Source of the DNA: Alteribacter aurantiacus DSM 18675
GTDB taxonomy: Bacteria; Bacillota; Bacilli; Bacillales; Salisediminibacteriaceae
Direction: 5' to 3'
Assembly: GCF_000429705.1 (NCBI RefSeq)
Contig: NZ_AUCJ01000011.1
Coordinates: forward strand, 103,745 to 167,744
Length of the DNA: 64,000 bases
Shown: piece by piece, positions 1 through 7,742 of the stretch
Layout of the letters: the number at the start of each line of letters is the position of its first letter
How positions within the stretch are numbered: the first letter of the stretch is position 1
Translations under genes and position numbers: made by a program
The notes under the pieces: model-generated
Database searches by the model: none
What the model was told of the DNA's origin: nothing
What the model saw: only the letters and a program-made list of their open reading frames with translations

Positions 1-16
1 CGTTCAATCGCTCCAC
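1..16 (-). CDS. Possible start of a further operon gene, cut by the window edge
   Basis: Immediately after the enoyl-CoA hydratase stop codon the minus strand shows an AAAGGGGCG ribosome-binding site followed about 8 nt later by a GTG that opens a frame running off the window (first residues V-E-R-L-N). This would continue the acyl-CoA operon. Only five codons are visible, so no function can be assigned and the start itself is uncertain. Confidence 0.3.
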
Positions 17-34
17 GTTAAACGCCCCTTTTCA

Positions 35-811
35 CTACTTCCCTACGAAATTGGCTTTTCTTTTTTCCAAGAACGCTTGAGTGCCTTCGTCTTTATCTTC
101 CGATGAAAATAAGATTCCTTGAGCGAGCTTCTCAATGAGGAGGCCGGTTTTCATGTCTGCTTCAGAGCCCGCATGAACGGCGATCTTCGCCAACTTTAAC
201 GCTAAAGGACCTTTAGCGAGCATCTGGTGGGCAGTAACCATAACCGTCTCCAACAATTGCTCAGGCTCAGCAACTTCAGATACAAGTCCGATTTGTTTTG
301 CTTCTTCTGCTCCAATTATTTTTCCTGTTAAGATGAGTTCTAGGGCTTTGCCTTTGCCCACAATGCGAACCAATCGTTGTGTTCCACCTGCCCCAGGGAT
401 AATGGCCAAGTTCAACTCAGGAAGTCCCATTTTAGCGTTCGACGACGCAATTCGAATATCACAAGCCATTGCAAGTTCACAGCCTCCACCTAGGGCAAAC
501 CCGTTAATCATGGCTACCGTGGGCTTATCATACGCTTCAATTTCATCGTATACTTCCTGCATACCGCCGGCCTTAAACACATCGATCGTTGATTTCTCTC
601 TTAACTGGGCAATGTCTGCCCCCGCAGCAAAGGACTTTTCCCCTTTTCCGGTAAATACCACGCATCCGACATCACTGTCATCGTTTAATTCTTTTAACGC
701 AGCAGAGATTTCTCCCAGTGTCTCTTTATTCAATGCGTTACGAACTTCTTCTCGGTTAATTGTAATAAAAGCGACCCGATTGTCTTTGACTACTTCAATA
801 GTTGAAAACAT
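35..811 (-). CDS. Enoyl-CoA hydratase/isomerase (crotonase family)
   Basis: A 258-residue crotonase-fold protein of normal family length, expected to hydrate 2-enoyl-CoA thioesters in the cytoplasm during beta-oxidation or a related acyl-CoA pathway. Seen in the sequence: the oxyanion-hole segments around AGADIAQL (about residues 65-72) and GFALGGGCELA (about 104-114), and the PELNLAIIPGAGGTQRL block (about 129-145) with the glutamates expected for hydratases. Its ATG overlaps the stop codon of the upstream acyl-CoA ligase by one base (TAATG), so the two are translationally coupled and share the sigma-54 promoter near 2510. Crotonases have very varied substrates, so the exact reaction (crotonyl, methylglutaconyl, phenylacetyl pathway) is not decided by the sequence. 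Confidence 0.9.
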   Translation of the reverse strand: MFSTIEVVKDNRVAFITINREEVRNALNKETLGEISAALKELNDDSDVGCVVFTGKGEKSFAAGADIAQLREKSTIDVFKAGGMQEVYDEIEAYDKPTVAMINGFALGGGCELAMACDIRIASSNAKMGLPELNLAIIPGAGGTQRLVRIVGKGKALELILTGKIIGAEEAKQIGLVSEVAEPEQLLETVMVTAHQMLAKGPLALKLAKIAVHAGSEADMKTGLLIEKLAQGILFSSEDKDEGTQAFLEKRKANFVGK

Positions 812-2427
812 TATTCTTCACGCTCCTTTTTTTGATTGCCCATCTCTTCTTCGACCAATGACCGTTTTAACAGCTTCCCGACCGTGTTTTTCGGAAGGGC
901 ATCTCTAATTTCGAAATCCTTTGGTACTTTATAGCGAGTCAGGTTTCTGTAACAGAACCCTTTCAGTTCTTCTACATCGGCAGTTGCCTCTTCACGTAAC
1001 ACAATAAAAGCTTTTATTACTTCCCCTTTTTCTTCGTGGGGGATCCCAACAACAGCCACTTCTTTCACATCTTGATGTTCGTATAATACATTTTCTATTT
1101 CCCTCGGGTACACATTAAACCCGCCAATTAAGATCATTTCTTTTTTCCGACCGACAATGTAAAAATAGCCGTCTTCGTCTACCATGGCCAAGTCTCCCGT
1201 ATAGAGCCAGCCGTTTCGTAGCGCATTCTCCGTGTCGGCTTCATTATTCAAGTATCCCTTCATAATTTGAGGACCTTTAATAATTAATTCACCAACGCAT
1301 TTCGGTGGCAGCTCCTGGTTGTCGTCATCTACTATTTTGCTTTCTGTGCCAGGTAAGGGAAGACCCACACTTCCAATTTTTCTGATCCCTTCAGCCGGGT
1401 TACGGTGTGTCGTAGGTGACGCTTCAGACATGCCAAATCCTTCACCAATGACTGCCCCTGTTAATGACTCAAACCTTTTAATAATCTCAACCGGGAGCGG
1501 CGCAGACCCGCTTGAGCAAAACTTCAAACAATCAAGTCCGTATTGTTCCACGTCAGGGTGCATGACAAACGCTGTGTACATCCCGGGAACACCGGGAAAA
1601 TAAGTTGGCCTGTATTCCTTAATCCACTCCAACGCTTGTTGAATCTCAAACTTCTTCATTAGTAAAATCGTCGCTCCAATTCGGATCCCCAAATTCATCC
1701 CAGCAGTCATGGCATAGACGTGATACAGAGGTGTCGCCACGAGAAACACTTCTTCACCTTGTTTCATCTTGCTCCCATACATCGTATAACTCTGTTCCAC
1801 GTTCGCCACCAGGTTGTAATGAGTGAGCATGGCCCCTTTCATTTGACCGGTTGTCCCTCCGGTGTATTGAATGACGGCTACATCTTCTTTTACATTTACA
1901 GTTGTTTCATGGGAGACGTTTTCCCCTTCACGGATTTGCTTTTCCAAACAGAAGAGCTCCTCTACGGCGCTTGACTCTACCGTACCTGTAACGATGATGT
2001 TCTCGATCGGCTCGAGACCATGAACGTGTAGAACCGTCTCCACATTTCGATTTGAGACCACAACATGTTTTACCTTGGCGCTATGAATGATCTGGACAAG
2101 CTCTCTAGGTGTATAATTCGGGTTAATTTGGACCACAGTCATCCCGAGCGCCTGTGCTGCATAAAAACAAACGATATATTCAGCCTGATTAGGAAGCATA
2201 AGCCCCAGCATATCTCCCTTTTTCATTCCTCGCTTTCTCCAAGAATCTGCCAATCGATTGACTCGTTCAAGAAGCTCGTCATATGTCAGCTTCTCTTCTT
2301 CTGAAATGACGGCCACACGCTTTTCGTTTTTCTTTACCGTTCTTCTTAGCATGTGGTAAAGGGAGTTCTCAGGTACGTTCAGACTTCTTGATCCCGTACC
2401 TGCTTCCTCACTCACTTGATGTGACAT
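811..2427 (-). CDS. AMP-forming acyl-CoA ligase (fatty-acid CoA ligase type)
   Basis: An ANL-superfamily ligase (538 residues from the chosen start) that would activate a carboxylic acid via an acyl-adenylate to an acyl-CoA. The motifs run in order: P-loop YTGGTTGQMKG (about residue 188), GFGMSEASPTT (A5), YTGDLAMVDEDGYFY with the downstream VGRKKEMILIGGFNVYP hinge (A7-A8), and the C-terminal LPKNTVGKLLKR block with the catalytic lysine. The frame is open to an ATG at 2469, but the ATG at 2427 is preceded by GAAGGGGTGAGAGAG, a good ribosome-binding site, and is preferred. It is the first gene of an operon with the crotonase and lies just downstream of a -24/-12 promoter. Chain-length specificity cannot be read from sequence; long- or medium-chain fatty acids are most likely. 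Confidence 0.88.
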   Translation of the reverse strand: MSHQVSEEAGTGSRSLNVPENSLYHMLRRTVKKNEKRVAVISEEEKLTYDELLERVNRLADSWRKRGMKKGDMLGLMLPNQAEYIVCFYAAQALGMTVVQINPNYTPRELVQIIHSAKVKHVVVSNRNVETVLHVHGLEPIENIIVTGTVESSAVEELFCLEKQIREGENVSHETTVNVKEDVAVIQYTGGTTGQMKGAMLTHYNLVANVEQSYTMYGSKMKQGEEVFLVATPLYHVYAMTAGMNLGIRIGATILLMKKFEIQQALEWIKEYRPTYFPGVPGMYTAFVMHPDVEQYGLDCLKFCSSGSAPLPVEIIKRFESLTGAVIGEGFGMSEASPTTHRNPAEGIRKIGSVGLPLPGTESKIVDDDNQELPPKCVGELIIKGPQIMKGYLNNEADTENALRNGWLYTGDLAMVDEDGYFYIVGRKKEMILIGGFNVYPREIENVLYEHQDVKEVAVVGIPHEEKGEVIKAFIVLREEATADVEELKGFCYRNLTRYKVPKDFEIRDALPKNTVGKLLKRSLVEEEMGNQKKEREE

Positions 2428-2501
2428 CTCTCTCACCCCTTCTTTTACACATGTATGAACACCTCCCATTTACAAGAAAATGGGTCCTACCTTTCTATAG
2501 A

Positions 2502-2517
2502 TGCAATACTCATGCCA
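2502..2517 (-). promoter_or_regulatory. Sigma-54 (-24/-12) promoter of the acyl-CoA operon
   Basis: The minus strand reads TGGCATGAGTATTGCA, a complete match to the sigma-54 consensus TGGCAYRNNNNTTGCW, with the invariant GG and GC separated by exactly 10 bases. It lies about 75 nt upstream of the ligase start and next to a gene for a sigma-54 activator, which makes chance unlikely. Confidence 0.88.
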
Positions 2518-2537
2518 AAATTTTTATTTTTCGATTC

Positions 2538-2568
2538 AACCAGTTCATTCCGTGGGATGCTGGTGGTT
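2538..2568. promoter_or_regulatory. Imperfect inverted repeat, candidate activator site
   Basis: AACCAG at 2538-2543 faces CTGGTGGTT at 2560-2568, about 20-50 bp upstream of the -24 element. Enhancer-binding proteins usually bind upstream palindromes, so this could be the site for the adjacent PAS-AAA+ regulator. The symmetry is modest and the distance is short for a looping activator. Confidence 0.3.
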
Positions 2569-2650
2569 TCGATTTAAATCCTTGTCTTTTAGATTCACAT
2601 CCTGGCTAAAGTCTTGATTCGAAAATAACTTGGTCATTCATGAATGAATT

Positions 2651-2685
2651 AAGAAAAGAGGACCTACCGGATAGGACCTCTTTGT
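2651..2685 (-). terminator. Intrinsic terminator of the sigma-54 activator gene
   Basis: A hairpin AAAGAGGTCC / GGACCTCTTT with a short loop starts a few bases after the stop codon of the activator gene and is followed on the minus strand by TTTTCTT. It separates the activator from the acyl-CoA operon. Confidence 0.85.
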
Positions 2686-2690
2686 TTTAT

Positions 2691-4397
2691 CTATTGACCT
2701 GTTTTGATGTTGTACTTCTTTAATTTCCGCACGACGGTCGGTTGACTGGTTTCTAGCTTATCTGCTATTTCATACGTATTGGTAAATTCTTTTGCCGCTG
2801 ATGCGAGTACCTCTTTTTCAGCAAGCTCGACTGCTTCTTTTAATGTCATGGACGTTGAACTTCCCGTGACAGGAATATCACCTGTGCTTAAATAATCTTC
2901 CGGCAGATGCTCAATATCGATCATCTGCCTGTCTGTGACAAGGACAAGTCTTTCAATTAAATTGGACAGTTCTCTTACATTGCCGCTCCAATTGAAGGAA
3001 ACAAAGAAGTTCTTCAACCTGTGACTCATGGTTTTTGATAAATCATACTTCTTGTTCACTTTATTCAAGAACATGTTTACGAGAGGAATAATGTCATCTC
3101 TTCTCTCCCTTAGCGGTGGAATTTGAATTGGAATGACATTGAGACGGTAATACAAGTCTTCTCGGAACGTTCCTTCTTGCACCATTTCCTTTAACTTACG
3201 GTTCGTAGCGGCAATCACGCGCACATTTATTTTTTTAGGCTTCGTTCCTCCTACCCGCATAATCTCTTGTTCCTGTAAGGCCCGTAGCAACTTTACTTGC
3301 AAAGCCAAAGACAGCTCGCCAATCTCGTCCAAGAACAAAACACCTTTATCAGCCAACTCAAACATACCGGCTTTTCCGTTTTTACTTGCTCCTGAAAACG
3401 CGCCGCCTTCATATCCGAACAGTTCCGATTCAAGTAGCTCCCCAGGGATTGCGCCACAGTTCACTTTAATAAAGTTCCCTTCTTTTTCTCTGAAGCTGTT
3501 GTTGTAAATGTATTTAGCAAGTACATCTTTTCCGACACCTGTTTCTCCTAAGATAAGAACCGTAGCATCCACATTTGAAATGCGGTTCGCCATTTCGTAA
3601 ATGAGTCTTAACTCTTCACTGGCTAAAACGATGCCATCATCGTCCATCTTCTTTCCTTTTAACGTCTCCAGTTCTTTTTTGTACGTTTTGTTTAGCTCTG
3701 TGGCTTTGCTGAGAGCCGCCTGAAGCTCATTGAGCTCCGTTAAGTCTCTTGCGTTCGTGACAATTTTTTCGATCTCGCCATTCGCGTTAAAAACGGGATT
3801 TCCCGTGATGAGCATCTCTTTTCCCTCGTAATTGGACTGAACAAAAGAGACCGTTCGTTTTTTCTTTAGGACATGATGTGTAACGGAGTTTTTCAAGATG
3901 CCTCTTTTAATCAGTTCATCCACACGCTTACCAACAAAATATTCTTTTGGTATTCTAGTGACCCGCTCGATCGCCTTATTCGTTTTAAGAGTCATGCCAT
4001 TTTTATCCGTAATGTAAATCACATCGTAAGAGTTATCAATAATCGCGTCCAACTCTCTATTCAACTCTTCTGTTCTCTTTAAACGACTCACCAAGTTTTT
4101 GACACCGGCTGATTGCACACCCATATACAAAAACTCTTTTCGAGGGTGATCCATGACCTCTTTTTTGATAAAGAGATAAGAGGATCCGTCGATCAGAATA
4201 TGCAAGATCTCTCCTTCAAAGTACTTTTTGATCTCATTTTCTTCAGCACTCTCTTCAAGTGTATTCTGTTGATCAATCTCAACAAGTTGTTTCATTTCGT
4301 TATTGGCATCAATAATCCGACCATCTTCATCACCAATGAACGATGGAAAGGGTAAAAAATTCAAAAGCTCTTCGCGACTAATATCCTGAAGTTTCAC
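2691..4397 (-). CDS. Sigma-54-dependent transcriptional activator with PAS domains
   Basis: A 568-residue bacterial enhancer-binding protein. Order of parts: an N-terminal PAS-like region (about 1-110), a clear PAS domain (about 112-225), a short coiled linker, the AAA+ sigma-54 interaction domain (about 255-490) with Walker A GETGVGKD (284-291) and Walker B VLFLDE (353-358), and a TyrR-type helix-turn-helix at the C terminus (about 540-562). The loop that contacts sigma-54 reads GAFSGA (332-337) rather than the usual GAFTGA. The start is GTG behind AAGGCGGTG. It is related in architecture to Bacillus BkdR/RocR-type regulators. The neighbouring operon has a perfect -24/-12 promoter, so it is the likely target; the PAS ligand is unknown, an acyl compound being a guess. 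Confidence 0.92.
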   Translation of the reverse strand: MKLQDISREELLNFLPFPSFIGDEDGRIIDANNEMKQLVEIDQQNTLEESAEENEIKKYFEGEILHILIDGSSYLFIKKEVMDHPRKEFLYMGVQSAGVKNLVSRLKRTEELNRELDAIIDNSYDVIYITDKNGMTLKTNKAIERVTRIPKEYFVGKRVDELIKRGILKNSVTHHVLKKKRTVSFVQSNYEGKEMLITGNPVFNANGEIEKIVTNARDLTELNELQAALSKATELNKTYKKELETLKGKKMDDDGIVLASEELRLIYEMANRISNVDATVLILGETGVGKDVLAKYIYNNSFREKEGNFIKVNCGAIPGELLESELFGYEGGAFSGASKNGKAGMFELADKGVLFLDEIGELSLALQVKLLRALQEQEIMRVGGTKPKKINVRVIAATNRKLKEMVQEGTFREDLYYRLNVIPIQIPPLRERRDDIIPLVNMFLNKVNKKYDLSKTMSHRLKNFFVSFNWSGNVRELSNLIERLVLVTDRQMIDIEHLPEDYLSTGDIPVTGSSTSMTLKEAVELAEKEVLASAAKEFTNTYEIADKLETSQPTVVRKLKKYNIKTGQ

Positions 4398-4455
4398 CTA
4401 CGGCACCGCCTTTTACCCATACTATATTTTGATATTTCAGATAATTAAACTTATA

Positions 4456-4469
4456 TGTAAACGTTGTCA
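4456..4469 (+). promoter_or_regulatory. cre site (CcpA operator) for the activator gene
   Basis: TGTAAACGTTGTCA matches the catabolite-responsive element consensus TGWAANCGNTNWCA at every defined position. It lies just downstream of the likely -10 box of the activator gene, a position where CcpA blocks transcription. Carbon catabolite repression of the acyl-CoA module through its activator follows by inference. Confidence 0.8.
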
Positions 4470-4475
4470 TTTCAT

Positions 4476-4484
4476 TTTATTGTA
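4476..4484 (-). promoter_or_regulatory. Probable extended -10 promoter of the activator gene
   Basis: The minus strand reads TGATACAAT, an extended -10 (TGN-TACAAT). No good -35 is seen 17 bp upstream, consistent with an extended -10 promoter. The cre site begins about 7 bp downstream. Confidence 0.5.
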
Positions 4485-4633
4485 TCATTATTTGACAAGG
4501 TTTTTGGGTTTTCTTTGAAAAAGGTGGTGAGTGGCGCTCTAGAGCTAGCTACGCCAAATTATAAATAACTTATAATGGCCAACGGAACTCCTCTCCACAA
4601 CCAATTACTACCGCAGACCTTTCCTAGAAACAC

Positions 4634-4666
4634 AAAAACCTCACTCGCATAAAACGAGTGAGGTTT
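4634..4666 (-). terminator. Intrinsic terminator after rpsI
   Basis: A perfect 12-bp stem (AAACCTCACTCG / CGAGTGAGGTTT) with a 7-nt loop and a following TTTTTGTGTTT on the minus strand ends the rplM-rpsI operon. Confidence 0.92.
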
Positions 4667-4678
4667 GTATAAACAATA

Positions 4679-5071
4679 TTAACGCTTAGAGAACTGAGGA
4701 GCACGACGAGCTGCTTTAAGACCGTATTTCTTACGCTCTTTCATACGAGCGTCACGAGTCAAGAAGCCAGCACGCTTAAGAGACGTGCGGTACTCAGGAT
4801 CTGCTTCTAGAAGCGCGCGAGAGATACCGTGACGGATCGCACCCGCTTGTCCTGTGTAACCACCGCCGTGAACTGTTACGTGAATGTCATACGTACCTTC
4901 TGTTTCAGTCTCAGCTAGTGGTTGTTTTACGATAAGTTTTAAAGTTTCAAGGTCGAAGTACTCATCGATGTCACGCTTGTTGATAGTGATTGCACCATCA
5001 CCAGGTACTAAACGTACACGTGCAACGGAGTGCTTACGACGACCAGTTCCGTAGTATTGAACCTGTGCCAA
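4679..5071 (-). CDS. rpsI: 30S ribosomal protein S9
   Basis: A 130-residue S9 with the usual YYGTGRRKHS start and the basic C-terminal tail ending KKYGLKAARRAPQFSKR, which reaches the P-site tRNA in the ribosome. Translation begins at a TTG behind AAGGAGGTTATCCAC. It is co-transcribed with rplM, 21 bp upstream, as in most bacteria. Confidence 0.97.
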   Translation of the reverse strand: MAQVQYYGTGRRKHSVARVRLVPGDGAITINKRDIDEYFDLETLKLIVKQPLAETETEGTYDIHVTVHGGGYTGQAGAIRHGISRALLEADPEYRTSLKRAGFLTRDARMKERKKYGLKAARRAPQFSKR

Positions 5072-5092
5072 AGTGGATAACCTCCTTCTTTA

Positions 5093-5530
5093 TTAACCGC
5101 GTAATTCGTAGTTTTCAGGCTGTTGTGCTTGGTGTGGGTGCTCATTGCCAGCATAAACATGAAGCTTCATGCCTTGCTTACGGCCTAGAGAACCTTTTGG
5201 TAGCATCCCTTTAATCGCTAGCTCAAGCATTTTTACTGGCTTGCGATCGCGCATCTCTTGAGCAGTCATGCTCTTAAGTCCGCCTGGGTGCTGAGAGTGA
5301 CGGTAATACATCTTGTCAGCAAGCTTATTACCAGTCAAGTGAATTTTTTCTGCATTGATCACGATTACGTGATCTCCAGTGTCGATGTGTGGTGTAAACG
5401 TTGGCTTGTGCTTTCCACGAAGAATTGACGCAACTTCAGTTGAAAGACGACCAAGCGTTTTACCTTCCGCGTCTACAACGTACCATTTACGTTCTACTTC
5501 GCTAGGCTTTGCCATATATGTCGTACGCAT
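5093..5530 (-). CDS. rplM: 50S ribosomal protein L13
   Basis: A 145-residue L13, an early-assembly protein of the large subunit. The family blocks ERKWYVVDAEGKTLGRLS, LRGKHKP and YRHSQHPGGLKS are all present and the length equals the B. subtilis protein. It is the first gene of the rplM-rpsI operon, with an AGGAGGG ribosome-binding site, a strong promoter about 100 bp upstream and a structured leader that may be autoregulatory. Confidence 0.97.
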   Translation of the reverse strand: MRTTYMAKPSEVERKWYVVDAEGKTLGRLSTEVASILRGKHKPTFTPHIDTGDHVIVINAEKIHLTGNKLADKMYYRHSQHPGGLKSMTAQEMRDRKPVKMLELAIKGMLPKGSLGRKQGMKLHVYAGNEHPHQAQQPENYELRG

Positions 5531-5544
5531 CAGATTATTTCCCT

Positions 5545-5627
5545 CCTAATACTTCAATACCAAAATCATAAACTACATTGTTACAAAACGATTCGTCTGC
5601 CCGGGGCTAGTGGGCTTTAGAATACCA
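5545..5627 (-). ncRNA. Candidate L13 leader of rplM mRNA
   Basis: Between the promoter at 5634-5662 and the rplM ribosome-binding site the transcript can form a GCCC/GGGC-closed hairpin followed by CAGACG. Position and hairpin are consistent with the Firmicutes L13 leader that lets L13 repress its own operon. I recognise this by position and a short motif only; a covariance-model search would decide. Confidence 0.5.
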
Positions 5628-5633
5628 TAGATC

Positions 5634-5662
5634 ATCTTAACGTATTGGCACTTGAATGTCAA
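5634..5662 (-). promoter_or_regulatory. Sigma-A promoter of rplM-rpsI
   Basis: TTGACA, 17 bp spacer, TAAGAT on the minus strand, about 105-130 bp upstream of the rplM start. Confidence 0.82.
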
Positions 5663-5793
5663 TAGAATGTTACACCAGGATTCGTTGTCACGTGAAGTTT
5701 TTTTCTTCCAGTTTGAAACAAACTATTCTTACAGCTTTCCCCTTAACATATATAATGGTTTATTCCTTTACCATTTAAGGATTTAAGCTACGT

Positions 5794-5953
5794 TGAACGG
5801 AATAGGCTCCCTTTCCGCGGACTCGCGCTGAGCCTCCTCGGGCTTTGCGAAGGTACTGAAAAAGTTCGATCTTTAACTTTTTCAATGCCTTCCTTTGCCC
5901 TGTGGGGTCTCACCTGCTTCGCATTTCCGCAGGAGTGTCGCATATTCCGTTCA
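5794..5953 (+). repeat. Dispersed inverted-repeat element, copy A
   Basis: An 11-bp perfect terminal inverted repeat (TGAACGGAATA / TATTCCGTTCA) bounds a GC-rich core that starts with CCCTTTCCGCGG and ends with CCGCAGGAGTGTCGC, sequences shared with other copies in this window. Inside sits a hairpin module (AAAAAGTTCGATCTTTAACT). There is no coding capacity. It lies between truA and rplM. The rest of the 5531-6158 gap holds the rplM promoter and leader, and a GGGGA/TCCCC hairpin near 5980-6020 without a T-tract. Confidence 0.75.
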
Positions 5954-6158
5954 CCTTCGCATCACTAGATAAAATAATGACTATCGTGCGTGCTCTGGGG
6001 ATGTGTTTCGTCCCCGCACGAAAGATTGTCGATCGCTCATCATTCCTTCTATGAAAGCAACATCTTTCAGAAATTGAATTTCCTAAAAATGTAGCAAAGG
6101 TTAGAAATCACTTCACCTGATGGAATCTAGAGTAATGCCATCTACTCAAGCTTCGCCT

Positions 6159-6926
6159 TCACGTTTCTTTTTTAAACAGATCGGTTTCATAGAAGACATC
6201 CCATAAATAGAGGCCTTGCCCCGGGGCTGTGGGGCCTGCGGCGTCTCGGTCTTTTGCTTGGATGATGTCTTTTAGTGATGCCGGTGTCCGTTTACGTTGA
6301 CCTACTTCAACAAGGGTCCCTGTAAGAATCCTTACCATTTGGTAAAGAAAGCCGCTTCCTCGAAAGCGAAGCAACAGTTCATCCCCGTGCTCGGTAATCT
6401 CAATTTCTGTGATCGTCCGTACTTTGTCCTCTACGTCCGTTCGAGGAGAGCAAAAGCTCGTGAAGTCGTGGCTGCCAAGAAGGTGTCTGGCAGCCTCTCT
6501 CATCCCTTCCACGTCGTCGATCAAGGGAAAAGGCTGATACGTGTAGTTCCTCTTAAACACGTCCCTCTGACGGCCTCTGAGGATTCGATAACGATATTCT
6601 TTGCCTGTTGTATCGTAACGTACGTGAAAGTCGCTAGGGACCGTTGCAATGTCCACTACGGCGATCTCAGGTGGGAGCACAGCATTTAGCGCGATCGGCC
6701 ACTTATCAAGAGCAATGCCTAAATCGGAATCAAATTGAATCATTTGTCCTTTAGCATGAACCCCGGCATCGGTTCTACCCGATGCCTTCGATTCCACGAC
6801 GGCACCTTTGTGAAGTTTTTTCAAGCTTTGCTCAAATGTCGCTTGGACCGTTCGCCCATTCGCCTGTACCTGGTAACCTGAAAAGTTGGTTCCGTCGTAG
6901 GCAACACGGCATACATAACGTGTCAT
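6159..6926 (-). CDS. truA: tRNA pseudouridine(38-40) synthase
   Basis: A 255-residue TruA that isomerises uridines 38-40 in the anticodon arm of many tRNAs. Visible are the N-terminal CRVAYDGTNFSGYQ segment, the catalytic aspartate in SGRTDAGVHAKGQ (about residues 53-65), and the RGSGFLYQMVRI block. The frame extends to a GTG at 6935, but that codon lies inside the AGGTGG ribosome-binding site, so the ATG at 6926 is preferred. It follows ecfT by 18 bp, the same order as in B. subtilis. Confidence 0.96.
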   Translation of the reverse strand: MTRYVCRVAYDGTNFSGYQVQANGRTVQATFEQSLKKLHKGAVVESKASGRTDAGVHAKGQMIQFDSDLGIALDKWPIALNAVLPPEIAVVDIATVPSDFHVRYDTTGKEYRYRILRGRQRDVFKRNYTYQPFPLIDDVEGMREAARHLLGSHDFTSFCSPRTDVEDKVRTITEIEITEHGDELLLRFRGSGFLYQMVRILTGTLVEVGQRKRTPASLKDIIQAKDRDAAGPTAPGQGLYLWDVFYETDLFKKET

Positions 6927-6944
6927 CGTGACCACCTGCTTTCG

Positions 6945-7742
6945 TTATCCTCTGAGAATTAATATCATCACACCTGTAAGGATCGTAACCATAAGCATGA
7001 AGGTGTCCGATCTTTTCCATGTCAACTCACGATACTTCGTTCGCTCCGAGCTCCCATCGTACCCTCTGGCTTCCATAGCCGTAGCTAAGTCCTCAGCACG
7101 TTTAAACGATTGAATTAACAACGGAACTAAAAGAGGAATGAGTGCCTTTGCCCGTTTAACAAGAGACCCTTCTGAAAAGGACGCGCCCCTCGCTAGCTGT
7201 GCTTTAACAATCTTCTCCGTTTCCCCCAGTAGGGTCGGGATAAATCGCAAGGCAATACTCATGGTAAGTGCCAACTCATGTGCGGGAACTCCGATTTTTT
7301 TCAAAGGACCGAATAGTGTCTCTAAGCCGTCGGTCAAATCAATCGGCGTTGTGGTTAGAGTAAGCATCGATGCTAAGATCACTAAAAGAAAAAGCCTTAC
7401 AGCGATTAAGGAAGCCTGAGTTAAAGCCCCTTCATAGATCGTTAGCCAGCCAATGTCGACCAGCACGTTGCCTTCTCGTGTCATAAACAAATGCAAGATG
7501 AAGGTAATCGTAATGATAATCACAATTAACCGAAGTCCTTTTGCGAAAAAACGAAGAGGGATCTGGGCTAACCAAAAGGCTACAGCCACAAAAAGGATCC
7601 CAGGGAGAAGAGCGATGATGCGATTGCCAATAAAGAGGACAATCATAAACAGAAAGAGACAGACGAGCTTTGCTCTTGGGTCCATCCGGTGTATCACGGA
7701 TTCCCTTGGTACATATTGACCGATGATGAGGTTATCAAACAT
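6945..7742 (-). CDS. ecfT: ECF transporter transmembrane component EcfT
   Basis: A 265-residue integral membrane protein with about five to six hydrophobic segments that couples the EcfA1/EcfA2 ATPases to exchangeable substrate-binding S components for vitamins and other micronutrients. The two characteristic Ala-Arg-Gly motifs that bind the ATPases are seen in AQLARGASF and MEARGYDG. It overlaps the end of ecfA2 by 8 bp, so the module is translationally coupled. No S component is encoded nearby, which fits a group II ECF system serving dispersed S proteins. Confidence 0.94.
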   Translation of the reverse strand: MFDNLIIGQYVPRESVIHRMDPRAKLVCLFLFMIVLFIGNRIIALLPGILFVAVAFWLAQIPLRFFAKGLRLIVIIITITFILHLFMTREGNVLVDIGWLTIYEGALTQASLIAVRLFLLVILASMLTLTTTPIDLTDGLETLFGPLKKIGVPAHELALTMSIALRFIPTLLGETEKIVKAQLARGASFSEGSLVKRAKALIPLLVPLLIQSFKRAEDLATAMEARGYDGSSERTKYRELTWKRSDTFMLMVTILTGVMILILRG

